64,000 bases of DNA from Paraburkholderia phytofirmans PsJN (GCF_000020125.1 NC_010681.1:2604001-2668000), one strand, 5' to 3'; counted from the first letter of the stretch, positions 1 to 9,376 are shown. Numbers and translations: made by a program. The notes: a model not told the origin generated them from the letters alone.

Positions 1-655
1 GCGTGATGTACGGGCGGATCTTCTTCATCATGTCGAGCGCGGCGCGGTAGTCGGCCGGGTTCGTGCTCATCGGATCTTTACCGATGTAATGCAGCGCGGC
101 GGCGAACATCTGGTCCGGCGCGTCGAGCACGGACACGCCGCAAGCCTTCAGCTTCGAAATGTTTTCCGGTTTGAAGAGCACGTCCCAGCTATCGAGCGGC
201 ACGTTCTTGCCGAGAATCTGCTGTGCCTTGGTGACGTTGTAGCCGAGGCCGGTCGTGCCGTAGGCCCAGGGCACTGTGAACTTGTTGCCCGGATCGGCGC
301 CGGCGACGAGCGCCATCAGCGAAGGATCGAGGTACTTCAGGTTCGGCAGCTTCGACTTGTCGAGCGGCGCGAAGATGCCGGCGGCGATCTGCTTGCCGGC
401 GTAATTGCTGGTCGGCACGACGATGTCGTAGCCGGAATTGCCGGTGAGAAGCTTGGCTTGCAGCGTGTCGTCGCTGTCGTAGTTGTCGTACTTGACCTGG
501 ACGCCGGTCTGCTTGGTGAAGTTCGGAATGGTGTCCTTGGCGATGTAATCGGACCAGTTATACACGTTGAGCTGCGTGTCTTTCGCAGCAGCCGTCAACC
601 ACGGCGCCGCGCACAAGACCAGCGCCGCCACTTGCCCCACTACCCGTCTTTTCAT
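1..655 (-). CDS. Putrescine/spermidine-type ABC transporter periplasmic binding protein (PotF/PotD family), C-terminus cut off
   Basis: This is the N-terminal ~218 residues of a polyamine-type solute-binding protein; the reading frame stays open to base 1, so the 3' end lies outside the window. It begins MKRRVVGQVAALVLCAAPW, a Sec signal peptide with probable cleavage after AAA. The mature start contains the LNVYNWSDYIA block typical of PotF/PotD proteins, and a family-like NPADYRAALDMMKKIRPY segment ends the visible part. The protein would capture a polyamine or related amine in the periplasm for an ABC importer whose other subunits must lie to the left. The exact ligand cannot be read from the sequence. 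A second polyamine-type importer sits at the far right of the window and is a separate system. Confidence 0.85.
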   Translation of the reverse strand, partial: MKRRVVGQVAALVLCAAPWLTAAAKDTQLNVYNWSDYIAKDTIPNFTKQTGVQVKYDNYDSDDTLQAKLLTGNSGYDIVVPTSNYAGKQIAAGIFAPLDKSKLPNLKYLDPSLMALVAGADPGNKFTVPWAYGTTGLGYNVTKAQQILGKNVPLDSWDVLFKPENISKLKACGVSVLDAPDQMFAAALHYIGKDPMSTNPADYRAALDMMKKIRPYIT

Positions 656-1131
656 TCCGTTCTCCGATCCTGACCGGCCTGTTGCCGGCCGCCCTCACCA
701 GCGCCGAGGCACTGCGCCCGCGGCTCCCCTGAAAAACCCGAAAAGTACCATCAATTATTGCGCGCTCCAAAAAAATTGCCAGGCTGTCGCGCAAACGGTA
801 CAGCGCAAGCCGTATCGCTAGAAAATTGGCCGCAATTTTAGCGGGTTATGCGCGCGTGTCCACCCGAAAAAAACACCCGCACCGGCGCGCTGTTATCCGG
901 TCGTCAAATTGACGCTGTGCAGGGCGCGCCGCGTTCGTGCAAACGGTGGTGGCCCACGACCGCATTCCGTAGCTTCGATGCCGGACGGCTAAGGTCGAAG
1001 CGCACTCAAGCCGCGAAGCGTTCGACGGTGCACAATAGCTCTCAAAGGCTCTCACGGGCCAGGCGCCGCCCGCTGCGCGCGCAGCGGGCACGTGGCTTGC
1101 AAGAGGATGCAGTCTTGAACCTCAGGCATCG
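656..1131. other. Intergenic region between divergent potF-like gene and mntH
   Basis: No convincing gene. It should hold the promoters of both divergent neighbours. The only structure I noticed is an inverted repeat with 7-bp arms, AAAATTG and CAATTTT, at 822-839, listed separately. Short open frames here lack ribosome binding sites and are high-GC noise. Confidence 0.6.
822..839. promoter_or_regulatory. Inverted repeat, possible operator upstream of the potF-like gene
   Basis: AAAATTG (822-828), a 4-nt spacer GCCG, and CAATTTT (833-839) form a perfect 7-bp inverted repeat in otherwise GC-rich DNA, about 170 bp before the potF-like start. A related half-site, AAAATTGCC, occurs near 772-780. 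No regulator can be assigned. Confidence 0.3.
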
Positions 1132-2433
1132 ATGAACACGAATCCGTTCGCATTGCGTCCCAACCGCCGCCGGCGTCTACCGGCCGATGGGGGCGCACGT
1201 CCGCCGCACTGGTTCTCGTTCGTCGGCGCGGGCGCACTGATCGCGGTCGGCTATATCGATCCGGGCAACTGGGCGACCGCGCTCGGCGCCGGCGCGGGCT
1301 ACGGCTACCGCCTGCTCGGCATGGTGCTGCTGTCGAGCCTGATGGCGATGCTGCTGCAGTGGCTGTCCTCGCGCCTGGGCGTCGTGACCGGGCGCGATCT
1401 CGCGCAGGTCTGCCGCGAACGCACGGGCCGCCGCGGCACCCTGTTCCTGTGGCTGACCAGCGAGGTCGCGATCATCGCGTGCGATGTCGCCGAAGTGGTC
1501 GGCAGCGCCGTCGCGTTGCAAATGCTACTCGGCGTGTCGCTCACGGTCGGGGTGTTGATGTCGGCGGTGTGCACCTTCGCGCTGCTCGCGCTCCAGCAGA
1601 AAGGCCGCAAACTGGAAGCGGTGATCGCGGTGCTGATCGGTTTCGTCGGCCTGTGCTTCGTGGTCCAGCTCGCGCTGGCGCGCCCGGACTGGCACGCGGC
1701 GCTCGCCGGCACCGTGCCGAGCGTCGAACTGCTGCGCAACGCGGGCATGGTGTGGCTCGCGGCGGGCATCGTCGGCGCGACGGTCATGCCGCACAACCTC
1801 TATCTGCACTCGGCGCTCGTCAAGCATCACGCGCCCGACGGCAGCGACGCGCAGATCAAGGTCGCGCTGCACGTGGTCAATCTGGACACTTTCGGTTCGC
1901 TGTCGTTTGCTTTCGTGATCAATGCGGCGCTGCTGATCGTGGCCGCCGCCGTGTTCTATGTGAGCGGCCATCGCGACGTGACCGATCTCGCGGATGCCCA
2001 CCGCCTCATCGCACCGCTCGTCGGCACGCATTGGGCGGGCATTCTGTTCGCTGCGGCGCTGCTCGCCTGTGGACTGAGCGCGACCGTCACCGGCACGCTG
2101 GCGGGCCAGGCGGTCATGGAAGGCTTTCTTCGCATCCGCCTGCCGCGCTGGAAGCGCGCCCTGCTGACCCGCGCGCTGGCGATCGGACCGGCGCTGTTCG
2201 CGGTCGCGCTGTTCGGCCAGCACGGTTCCAATCAGTTGCTCGTGGCAAGCCAGGTGGTGCTGAGCCTGCAATTGCCGCTCGCGGTCGTGCCGTTGATCCG
2301 CTTCACGTCGGACGCCACGCTCATGCGCGGCTGGCGCGTGCGCGGCGTACCGCTCGTGCTCGCGTGGCTGTCCGCCGCGTTCATCATCATGCTCAACGGC
2401 GCGTTGTTGTGGCAACTGGCATTCGGTAGTTGA
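1132..2433 (+). CDS. mntH: Nramp family Mn2+/Fe2+ transporter MntH
   Basis: Proton-coupled divalent metal importer of the inner membrane, 433 residues, the normal family length. The two signature metal-site motifs are present: DPGN in the first transmembrane helix (residues 43-46) and MPHN in helix 6 (219-222). About eleven hydrophobic segments follow, as expected for the LeuT fold. The arginine-rich N-terminus (residues 10-15) is cytoplasmic. It is a single-gene unit: the gene upstream is divergent and a hairpin with a T run follows at 2553-2586. The ATG is at the beginning of the frame and no better internal start keeps helix 1 intact. I could not identify an MntR, Fur or Mur site by eye. 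Confidence 0.95.
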   Translation: MNTNPFALRPNRRRRLPADGGARPPHWFSFVGAGALIAVGYIDPGNWATALGAGAGYGYRLLGMVLLSSLMAMLLQWLSSRLGVVTGRDLAQVCRERTGRRGTLFLWLTSEVAIIACDVAEVVGSAVALQMLLGVSLTVGVLMSAVCTFALLALQQKGRKLEAVIAVLIGFVGLCFVVQLALARPDWHAALAGTVPSVELLRNAGMVWLAAGIVGATVMPHNLYLHSALVKHHAPDGSDAQIKVALHVVNLDTFGSLSFAFVINAALLIVAAAVFYVSGHRDVTDLADAHRLIAPLVGTHWAGILFAAALLACGLSATVTGTLAGQAVMEGFLRIRLPRWKRALLTRALAIGPALFAVALFGQHGSNQLLVASQVVLSLQLPLAVVPLIRFTSDATLMRGWRVRGVPLVLAWLSAAFIIMLNGALLWQLAFGS

Positions 2434-2552
2434 ACGGCCGTTTTTCGACCGGCTGCCACTGAAGTGACTTTGTAAGTATCCTCTGAGTATTTCGCATGAC
2501 CTGCAACGCCGCCCGCTTTCGCGGCACGCCGGCCATGCGGCCTGTTTCATCG

Positions 2553-2586
2553 CGGCTGCCGGGTTTTGTCTGCGGCAGCCGTTTTT
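2553..2586 (+). terminator. Intrinsic terminator after mntH
   Basis: Perfect 9-bp stem, CGGCTGCCG (2553-2561) with CGGCAGCCG (2573-2581), 11-nt loop, followed directly by TTTTT (2582-2586). It lies 120 bp past the mntH stop and before the pldA start, so it separates the two transcripts. Confidence 0.85.
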
Positions 2587-2708
2587 GTGCCCATTTTTGC
2601 GCCCTTCAGCGCTTTTGCGAGATCGATCCGGTGAGCATTGCGGAGGTCGTCTTTCGATGCCTGCCGCGTCCGGTTCGCTCGCGGCCCTTGCTCCAGGACG
2701 ACAGCCCC

Positions 2709-4037
2709 ATGCGCTTTGACGCCTCAACCGACCACCTTGCCCGCAACGCCTTCCCTCAGTTCCGTCAACTCGTGACGCGCTTCTCCCGCGTCACGCTGCT
2801 CGCCACGCTGGTCGTGTGCGCCGCACTGTCCAACGAGGCGCGCGCGACGGTCGCGATGCTGCAGCCCGCGCGCGTGGCCGCGGCCAACGAGCCGCTGCAG
2901 ATCACGCTGCTCTACTCCGCCGACGACGCCAAACCCCTGACCATCACCGTCCCGCGGACCATCCGCGTGACGCTGAGCGCGGGCGATCAGTCGCCGCAGC
3001 CGCTCGATCTGAAGCGCGAACCCGGCGTGGCCGACACGCTGCGTCTGCGGCCAGGTCAGTTCCGCAAGGTGCGTTTCTCGGCGCCCTGGCCGCAGTCGGC
3101 GCGGGGCGAGGTGCGCATCGACCCGGTGGGTTTCGATGCGTCGCCGGCGCTCGTCGCGATCAATCGCGGGCCGCAGCAGGACGCGATTGCCCAGGCGGAA
3201 CGCGCGGAGAGCCAGGCGACCACGCCCGCTCAAGCCGCCGCGACGGCGGCGGTAGTCGGCGGCCCGACCGGCGACGCCATTGCGCCGCCCGGCGATTCGC
3301 TCGCGACCGTCGGACGCGGCGTGTTCTCGCACCTCTCCTATTACGATCCGATGTACATCGCCTTCGGCCATAACGGCGACACCAACGCGCGGCTGCAACT
3401 GAGCTTCAAATACCGCATCCTGATACCGGACGATCTGCGCTCCAAAGCCTTCCTCGACAACCTGTACTTTGCGTACACGCAAACCTCGATCTGGGATCTG
3501 TCCGCCGATTCGCGCCCGTTCCGCGACACGAGCTACTCGCCGCAATTGTTCTACTACGTGCCGGACACCGGCTGGCAGAGCCCGTTCTTCACGCGCATGG
3601 GTTTCGCGGCCGGCGTGGCGCACGAATCGAACGGCAAGGCCGGCGCGGACTCGCGCAGCATCAACATGCCGTTTATCCGGCCGACCTGGGAATTCGGCGA
3701 TCTGACGGCCAACCACCTGACCGTGTCGCCGAAGATCTATTACTACGTCGGCACGAGCAGCAACCCCGATATCGCCGACTATCGCGGCTACGTGGACTTG
3801 CTGGTCAAATATGGCAGCCCGGACGGCTGGCAACTGGCGACCACGCTGCGCAAGGGCACCAAGCACTGGTACGGCAGCGTGGATTCGCAATTCACCTATC
3901 CGCTCGCCAAACTGCTGGGCAGCGCGTGGGGCGGCTACGTGTGGGTGGGCTATTTCAACGGCTACGGCGAAGACCTGCTCGACTACAACAACCGTCAACA
4001 CTGGATAGCGCGCATCGGTTACAGCATCGCGCGCTGA
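2709..4037 (+). CDS. pldA: Outer-membrane phospholipase A1 (OMPLA)
   Basis: Calcium-dependent phospholipase of the outer membrane, 442 residues from the ATG at 2709; earlier in-frame starts run through the mntH terminator and are unlikely. Residues ~25-47 form a signal sequence (VTLLATLVVCAALSNEARA). A ~170-residue, Ala/Pro-rich periplasmic region precedes the beta-barrel, a feature of beta-proteobacterial PldA proteins. The catalytic motif HESNG gives His305 and Ser307, and Asn319 (SINMPF) completes the His-Ser-Asn triad with the same 12-residue spacing as E. coli OMPLA. The barrel continues to the C-terminal strand GYSIAR. The role is membrane lipid turnover or asymmetry maintenance. Confidence 0.92.
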   Translation: MRFDASTDHLARNAFPQFRQLVTRFSRVTLLATLVVCAALSNEARATVAMLQPARVAAANEPLQITLLYSADDAKPLTITVPRTIRVTLSAGDQSPQPLDLKREPGVADTLRLRPGQFRKVRFSAPWPQSARGEVRIDPVGFDASPALVAINRGPQQDAIAQAERAESQATTPAQAAATAAVVGGPTGDAIAPPGDSLATVGRGVFSHLSYYDPMYIAFGHNGDTNARLQLSFKYRILIPDDLRSKAFLDNLYFAYTQTSIWDLSADSRPFRDTSYSPQLFYYVPDTGWQSPFFTRMGFAAGVAHESNGKAGADSRSINMPFIRPTWEFGDLTANHLTVSPKIYYYVGTSSNPDIADYRGYVDLLVKYGSPDGWQLATTLRKGTKHWYGSVDSQFTYPLAKLLGSAWGGYVWVGYFNGYGEDLLDYNNRQHWIARIGYSIAR

Positions 4038-4203
4038 TGTTGATGTGTGCGGGCAAATTCGCGCGTCGAAGGTGGCGTCGAAAACATGCGGTGGATGCTG
4101 CCAACCGTGCGCGAGCCGCGGCCATGACGGTCGCGCACGGCGAGGTGCACGGCGCGCATCGGCTAACATAGCGGAACTTTGCTTCTCCGCCCCAAGGTTT
4201 CCG

Positions 4204-4407
4204 ATGGCTTCGAATCTCCACGATCTTCCCGACAGCCCGTGCATCGGCGTCTGTTCCACGCTGTTCGACGACGTCTGCAAAGGCTGCGGCCGCACCGCCG
4301 TCGAAGTGTCCAACTGGGTTTTCCTCAGCGACGAGGAAAAGCGCGCCGTATGGGTTCGCATCGAGCAGGAAGGCACGGCGATGCGGTTCGCGAACGACAA
4401 GCTGTAG
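4204..4407 (+). CDS. DUF1289 family protein, small Cys-rich
   Basis: A 67-residue protein starting MASNLHDLPDSPCIGVC. The family signature is visible: SPCIGVC, then CKGCGRT, then a conserved W and an EEKRAVW segment. Four closely placed cysteines suggest metal or Fe-S binding, but the molecular role is not established. It lies 166 bp after pldA on the same strand, and the next gene is convergent. The start at 4204 is the only one placing the cysteines near the N-terminus as in the family. Confidence 0.85.
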   Translation: MASNLHDLPDSPCIGVCSTLFDDVCKGCGRTAVEVSNWVFLSDEEKRAVWVRIEQEGTAMRFANDKL

Positions 4408-4439
4408 ATTTGCCTCACGGCCTGCGTCCCCTGTTGTAA

Positions 4440-5108
4440 TCAGAAGCGCATCCCGACACCCAGACCGACCACCACCGGATCGATGCTCAAGCGGCCCAGC
4501 GGCTGCCCGCCGAGCGAGGCATCCGTATGCATCCAGATCTTCTTGATGTCCGCGTTGACGAACAAGGATTTAGTGACCTGCACGTCGACGCCGGCCTGTA
4601 ACGCCGGTCCCCAACTGTGATTGGTGATCGAGATCGACTGGCCACCCGCGTTCAGACCGTTGTTGTAGAACAGCGTGTAGTTCAGACCCGCGCCGACATA
4701 CGGACGAATACGGCCCGCGTGATTGAAGTGATATTGCAACAGCAGCGTGGGCGGCAACACGTTCACGCCGCCGAGCCCGCCGATGTTCGAAGTCACTTGA
4801 TGCCGCGAGGTGCCGAGAATCAGCTCGACGCCGAGGTTGTCGCGGATCATGTATGTCAGATCCAGTTCCGGCACGATCGCGTTATTCACGCCGACGTTTA
4901 GCGCGCTCAGCGATTGGGTCGTGCTCACGTTCGGCATGATGCTGATGGCGCGCAATCGCACCAGTACGTCGCCGGCGTGAATGCCGCTCATCGCGTCGTC
5001 TCCCGCTGCATGCGCCTGCGGCGCAAGTGCGCCCGCGAACAGCAGGCTTGCTGCGATAGCGGCGGTTCCGATTCTGTTTCTTTTTCTGTTTCTGGATGCG
5101 TGCTTCAT
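4440..5108 (-). CDS. ompW: OmpW family outer-membrane porin
   Basis: An eight-stranded barrel protein of 222 residues. The start at 5108 is chosen because GGGGAA lies 6 nt upstream; an in-frame ATG at 5135 has no such site. Signal peptide MKHASRNRKRNRIG then a hydrophobic core ending PQAHA, cleaved about residue 34. The mature protein opens GDVLVRLRAISIMPN, carries the family segments VPELDLTYMIRDNLGVE and IRPYVGAGLNYTLF, and ends with the barrel sorting signal GLGVGMRF. It probably forms a narrow channel for small hydrophobic molecules. The symbol reflects the family, not proven orthology. Confidence 0.88.
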   Translation of the reverse strand: MKHASRNRKRNRIGTAAIAASLLFAGALAPQAHAAGDDAMSGIHAGDVLVRLRAISIMPNVSTTQSLSALNVGVNNAIVPELDLTYMIRDNLGVELILGTSRHQVTSNIGGLGGVNVLPPTLLLQYHFNHAGRIRPYVGAGLNYTLFYNNGLNAGGQSISITNHSWGPALQAGVDVQVTKSLFVNADIKKIWMHTDASLGGQPLGRLSIDPVVVGLGVGMRF

Positions 5109-5160
5109 GTGTTTCCCCGCTTTGTTTGTTTGCATGCGGGGATTGTCGAAGTTCTCGTCG

Positions 5161-5177
5161 CGCGTCAGGTTGACGCG
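5161..5177. promoter_or_regulatory. Inverted repeat upstream of ompW
   Basis: CGCGTCA (5161-5167), GGT, TGACGCG (5171-5177): a perfect 7-bp inverted repeat 53 bp before the ompW start and 3 bp after the stop of the upstream gene. No T run follows on either strand, so it is more likely an operator than a terminator. The regulator is unknown. Confidence 0.35.
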
Positions 5178-5179
5178 TA

Positions 5180-6370
5180 TCAACCCAGCGAGAAAGCCCA
5201 GCGGCCTGCGACAGCCGGTCGCGTCGCGCCCGTCAACAGCAGTTCGAGCAGGTCGTGCACGCTGCGAATCGCCGTGCCGAACGGCAACGCTTCGCGGCCG
5301 CGAAAGAACAAACCGTTCGCCACGTCGCCGCGCAATGCGGCCGCGAGTCGCGTGTCGATGCAGAAGTGGCCGAACTTCTCGATACCATCGCGCCAACCGC
5401 ACGCGCTGAGACATTCGAGCGCGGTCGGGCAGATATGTTTGAGCGCGCCGACTTTTTCGCGGATCTTCGTTTCATGCCGCAGATAGCGCATCAGCCACGG
5501 CGTTTTCACGGCGCGCGCGGGCAGTCCTGTCACGCTGACGAATTCGACAATGTCTTCCGGCGTAGCTTCAGCCAGTACGCGCTTGAAATTCGGATGCGCG
5601 TCGCCTTCCTCGGTGACGGCGAACGGCGTGCCGAGTTGCACGCCGCTGGCGCCCGCGTTCAGCAGTGCGCGCACGGCCTCATGACTATTGATGCCGCCCG
5701 CGACGATCAACGGCACGTCCTGACGGTTCAGGCCGAGCGAGACGAATACAGCGTCGAGTTCCTCGAGGATGCGCAAGAAATCGAAGCGCCCGTCGTGTTG
5801 ATCGGCCAGGTTATTAACGCCGAGATGGCCGCCCGCATGCGCCGGATGTTCGATCACTACCGCATCGGGCAAACGGCCTTTTTTCATCCACTTCTTCAGT
5901 ACGAGCGCGACGCCGCGGCTGTCCGACAGAATCGGAATCAGCGCAATGTCGTAGCCTTGGGTCATGTCCGGCAGATCGAGCGGCAGGCCCGCGCCCATGA
6001 CGATCGCATCGGCGCCGCTCTCGCATGCGACGCGCACGTAGTCGGCTTGCGCGCTGACCGCTTTCATCACGTTGACGGCGATCATACCGCGGCCTTCGCT
6101 CAGTGCCTTGGCAGAGTGGATTTCGCGGGCCAGCGCGGTGAGATTGGCTTCTTCGAGCGTCGCGCGGTCAGGCGACTCGCGGCAGCGTTCCATCAGATCG
6201 CGATGATGATGCCGCAGGTCGATACTGGCGATGGTGCCCAGCGCGCCTTCGCGAGCGACACTGCCGGCCAGCCGGTGCGCCGAAATGCCGACGCCCATGC
6301 CGCCTTGCACGATCGGCAGTAACGAGCGGCCGCGAATGACGAGTGGCGGGAACGAATGAGAGGTGAGCAT
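5180..6370 (-). CDS. Nitronate monooxygenase / 2-nitropropane dioxygenase family FMN enzyme
   Basis: A TIM-barrel flavoprotein of 396 residues. Visible family features are the N-terminal PIVQGGMGVGIS motif, ADAIVMGAGLPLDLPD in the first half, IEHPAHAGGHLG, and the phosphate-binding VAGGINSHEAVRALLNAGASGVQLGTPF. The family oxidises alkyl nitronates such as propionate-3-nitronate to aldehydes or acids with nitrite release, probably a detoxification role. The C-terminal ~90 residues (WLMRYLRHETKIREKVG onward, with CPTALECLSACGW) extend past the core barrel and mark a subfamily whose true substrate may differ. It stands alone, upstream of ompW on the same strand. Confidence 0.85.
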   Translation of the reverse strand: MLTSHSFPPLVIRGRSLLPIVQGGMGVGISAHRLAGSVAREGALGTIASIDLRHHHRDLMERCRESPDRATLEEANLTALAREIHSAKALSEGRGMIAVNVMKAVSAQADYVRVACESGADAIVMGAGLPLDLPDMTQGYDIALIPILSDSRGVALVLKKWMKKGRLPDAVVIEHPAHAGGHLGVNNLADQHDGRFDFLRILEELDAVFVSLGLNRQDVPLIVAGGINSHEAVRALLNAGASGVQLGTPFAVTEEGDAHPNFKRVLAEATPEDIVEFVSVTGLPARAVKTPWLMRYLRHETKIREKVGALKHICPTALECLSACGWRDGIEKFGHFCIDTRLAAALRGDVANGLFFRGREALPFGTAIRSVHDLLELLLTGATRPAVAGRWAFSLG

Positions 6371-6564
6371 GACTGGCCCGATGGAGGATTATCGAAACGC
6401 TGATAATCGTCGGTCGGGCGCAGCCTGCGTTGCTTCAGGTCAATGAGTGGGCAAGTGTCCGGTCATGTGTGCCCTTCTATTGATGCCGGTCAGTCGAATC
6501 ACGCTTTGAATTGCATGGACTTGAGTGCATGCTGTAGAAGGCCGGAGGCTATGCGTGCGCCATG

Positions 6565-6594
6565 AAAAAAGCCCGCTTCGGAGAAGCGGGCTTT
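6565..6594 (-). terminator. Intrinsic terminator after ybiT
   Basis: On the minus strand a perfect 9-bp stem (GCCCGCTTC / GAAGCGGGC, 3-nt loop) is followed by TTTTTT (6570-6565). It lies about 40 bp past the ybiT stop. Confidence 0.85.
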
Positions 6595-6632
6595 GAGGTG
6601 CGGCGTGATCGCGGCGTGGAGTTCAGCCGTGC

Positions 6633-8225
6633 TTACTGCACGCCTTGGCTCAACAAAAAGTCTTCGTAATTGCCACCAAAGTCATTCAACGTGCCATTCG
6701 TCTTCACTTCGATAACCCGATTAGCAAGACCACTCACGAACTCACGGTCGTGCGAGACGAAAATCAGCGTGCCGTCGAACTTGTCGAGCGCGATCTGCAG
6801 CGACTCGATCGACTCCATGTCCATGTGGTTGGTCGGCTCGTCCATCAGCAGCACGTTGTGGCGGCCCAGCATGAGCTTGCCCCAGATCATGCGGCCTTTC
6901 TCGCCGCCGGAGAGCACCTTGACCGACTTGCGGATGTCGTCGGCATTGAACAGCAGCCGGCCGAGCGTGCCGCGCACCATCTGCTCGTCGTCGCCTTCCT
7001 GGCGGTAGCCGTCGATCCAGTCCATCAGCGTGACGTCGTCCGGAAACTCTTCGTACGTGTCCTGCGGCATGTAACCGACGTTCGCGTTTTCAGCCCACTT
7101 CACCGTGCCGTGATCGAGCGTGAGTTTGCCGAGCAGCGAGCGCAGCAGCGTGGTCTTGCCCGCGCCGTTCTCGCCGATGATCGCGATACGCTCGCCCGGC
7201 TGCACGCTGATGCTGAAGTCGTTGAAAATCTGCCGTTCGTACTTCTTCGAAATCTTCTCGGCCACCACCGCGATGTTGTGCAGCTTCTTCTCGTACTCGA
7301 AGCGGATGAACGGGTTCTGCCGCGACGACGGCTTGAATTCCTCGATCTTGATCTTGTCGATCATCTTGAGACGGCTGGTAGCCTGACGCGCCTTCGACTT
7401 GTTCGCCGAGAAGCGGCGCACGAAGTCCTGCAGGTCGGCCACGCGTTCTTTCGCCTTCGCGTTGGCGTTCTGCTGACGCTCGCGCGCCTGCGTGCTCGCC
7501 AGCATGTAGTCGTCGTAATTGCCCGGATAGACCTTCAGCGTGCCGTAGTCCATGTCGGCCATGTGCGTGCAGACCTGGTTCAGGAAGTGTCGATCGTGCG
7601 AGATGATGATCATCGTCGAGTTGTACTGGTTGAGCACGTCTTCCAGCCAACGGATCGAGTTGATGTCCAGGTTGTTGGTCGGCTCGTCGAGCAGCAGCAC
7701 GTCCGGCTTCGAGAACAGCGCCTGCGCGAGCAGCACGCGCAGCTTCCAGCCCGGCGCGACGTTGCTCATCGGGCCGTTATGGTCCTCGATCGCGATGCCG
7801 ATGCCGAGCAGCAGTTCGCCCGCGCGCGCTTCGGCGGTGTAGCCGTCGTACTCGGCGAACTTCGCTTCGAGTTCGGCGGCGTGCATGTAATCGTCGTCCG
7901 TCGCGTCGGGGTTCGCGTAGATCGCGTCGCGCTCGGTCATGGCGGCCCACATTTCAGCGTGGCCCATCATCACCACGTCGAGCACGCGCACGTCTTCGTA
8001 CGCGAACTGATCCTGACGCAATTTACCGAGGCGGATGTTCGGTTCGAGCATGACGTTGCCCGAACTCGGCTCCAGGTCGCCGCCCAGAATCTTCATGAAA
8101 GTGGACTTGCCGCAGCCGTTCGCACCAATCAGGCCATAGCGGTTCCCTCCCCCGAATTTGACCGAGATATTCTCGAAGAGGGGCTTTGGCCCGAATTGCA
8201 TGGTGATATTGGCGGTAGACAGCAC
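6633..8225 (-). CDS. ybiT: ABC-F family ATPase YbiT
   Basis: A soluble protein with two ATPase domains and no membrane segment; ABC-F proteins act on the ribosome. The GTG at 8225 is chosen over an upstream frame extension because AAAGGGA precedes it and the resulting 530 residues equal the E. coli YbiT length. It opens [12 protein letters not shown]. Walker [10 protein letters not shown] is at residues 34-42; the first Walker B is [12 protein letters not shown]; the linker is charged and helical ([21 protein letters not shown]); the second Walker A is GENGAGKTT and the second signature LSGGEKGRM. Near-identity of long blocks to YbiT makes this assignment firm. It is monocistronic with a strong terminator. 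Confidence 0.95.
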   Translation of the reverse strand: MLSTANITMQFGPKPLFENISVKFGGGNRYGLIGANGCGKSTFMKILGGDLEPSSGNVMLEPNIRLGKLRQDQFAYEDVRVLDVVMMGHAEMWAAMTERDAIYANPDATDDDYMHAAELEAKFAEYDGYTAEARAGELLLGIGIAIEDHNGPMSNVAPGWKLRVLLAQALFSKPDVLLLDEPTNNLDINSIRWLEDVLNQYNSTMIIISHDRHFLNQVCTHMADMDYGTLKVYPGNYDDYMLASTQARERQQNANAKAKERVADLQDFVRRFSANKSKARQATSRLKMIDKIKIEEFKPSSRQNPFIRFEYEKKLHNIAVVAEKISKKYERQIFNDFSISVQPGERIAIIGENGAGKTTLLRSLLGKLTLDHGTVKWAENANVGYMPQDTYEEFPDDVTLMDWIDGYRQEGDDEQMVRGTLGRLLFNADDIRKSVKVLSGGEKGRMIWGKLMLGRHNVLLMDEPTNHMDMESIESLQIALDKFDGTLIFVSHDREFVSGLANRVIEVKTNGTLNDFGGNYEDFLLSQGVQ

Positions 8226-8308
8226 GGCGCGTCCCTTTGAATGTGATATCGGCGAAAAACCCAATATTTTAGCAGGTTATCGCGAATTCAACCCGCGCGC
8301 CCGTCGCG

Positions 8309-9376
8309 CTACCGGCTTGGGACGCCGCGCGGCGTCTGCAAAACGTCGATGAAGGCGGACAGGTCGGCCTCGCCGAGCCCCATCGCCGCGCCGAGCCGCA
8401 GCAATTGCTGGACCGTCGACGACACCGGCATCGGCGTCCCGGTCTCGTACGCGGTCGCCGCCACCGTGTCGATGTCCTTCTGAAAGGTCCGGAACGCGCC
8501 GATCGGCGCGAGCCCGGTTTGGGTCATGCGCGGCACGAAGGTCTGCAGCAGCACCGAATCGGCCCAGCCGCCGGCCAGACCTTCGGTCAGCCGCGATGCG
8601 TCGAGGCCGCTGCGTTGCGCGAGGCTCACCGCTTCGGCGATCGCCGCCAGCGTCGCGGTGACGATGGTCTGATTGCACAGCTTGGCGGTCTGGCCCGCGC
8701 CGACGTCGCCCATGTGCGTGACACGCGACGCGTAAGCGCCAAGCAGCGGCTTGACGGCCTCGACATCCGCCGCGGCGCCGCCCGCCATGACTGCCAGCGT
8801 GCCGGCGGTGGCGCCGGCCACGCCGCCTGAAACTGGCGCGTCGATCCAGCCGATGCTGCCGGGGGTCGCACTGTCGACCGCGTTCGGGTTCGCGCCGGCG
8901 TGCTTGTTCACGCCAGCGCCTGTGCGTGGGTCCGCAGCTGCGTTCCTTACTGCACCTGCGACGTCGCCCACGCCTGCGTCCTCGCCCATCCCCGCGCCCC
9001 CGTCCACACTCCCAACCGTGCGAACCACCGTCCGCGCCGCCACCCGCTGCGCGAATGCGCGCGTCGCGGCCGGCGGGATGCTGGAGTGATCGACGATCCA
9101 GCGCAACCGGCCCGACACGGCCGCATCGGCACCAAGAAGGCCGGAAGCGCCGAACACGGTTTCCTCTACCGCCGCTGCATCCGCGACGCACAGCAGCACG
9201 GCCTCACACCGCGCGGCGAGTTCGCGCGGCGTGTCGACCACTCGAGCGCCGTCCGCCACCAGCGCTTCCGCCTTCGCTCGCGTGCGGTTCCAGACATGCA
9301 CGGTATGTCCCGCGCGCAGCAGATGCCGGGTCATCGGCGCGCCCATCAAACCGGGACCGCAAAAACCAATTTCCAC
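8309..9376 (-). CDS. NAD(P)-dependent 3-hydroxyisobutyrate dehydrogenase family oxidoreductase, with an insertion
   Basis: A beta-hydroxyacid dehydrogenase of 355 residues, where the family is usually 290-300. The N-terminal Rossmann motif is GFCGPGLMG (residues 4-12), with a Pro replacing the usual Leu. The substrate-binding DAPVSGG block and the catalytic-lysine motif GAGQTAKLCNQ follow, and the C-terminal helices are intact. The extra ~57 residues lie about 116-174, between RVAAR and GWIDAPVSGG; they are low-complexity and rich in Gly, Ala, Asp and Asn. The reading frame is preserved, so the protein may be functional with a surface loop. The substrate (hydroxyisobutyrate, tartronate semialdehyde or other) cannot be deduced. 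Confidence 0.85.
   Translation of the reverse strand: MEIGFCGPGLMGAPMTRHLLRAGHTVHVWNRTRAKAEALVADGARVVDTPRELAARCEAVLLCVADAAAVEETVFGASGLLGADAAVSGRLRWIVDHSSIPPAATRAFAQRVAARTVVRTVGSVDGGAGMGEDAGVGDVAGAVRNAAADPRTGAGVNKHAGANPNAVDSATPGSIGWIDAPVSGGVAGATAGTLAVMAGGAAADVEAVKPLLGAYASRVTHMGDVGAGQTAKLCNQTIVTATLAAIAEAVSLAQRSGLDASRLTEGLAGGWADSVLLQTFVPRMTQTGLAPIGAFRTFQKDIDTVAATAYETGTPMPVSSTVQQLLRLGAAMGLGEADLSAFIDVLQTPRGVPSR

Noticed and set aside
2496..2708. N-terminal extension of pldA
   Set aside because: It crosses the mntH terminator hairpin and lacks signal-peptide logic; ATG 2709 gives a proper leader.
1525..2727. 400-codon open frame on the minus strand
   Set aside because: Antisense to mntH; shows only reversed-strand composition bias.
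6645..8240. 531-codon open frame on the plus strand
   Set aside because: It is exactly antisense to ybiT, has an Arg/His-rich composition typical of reversed high-GC coding sequence, and no ribosome site.
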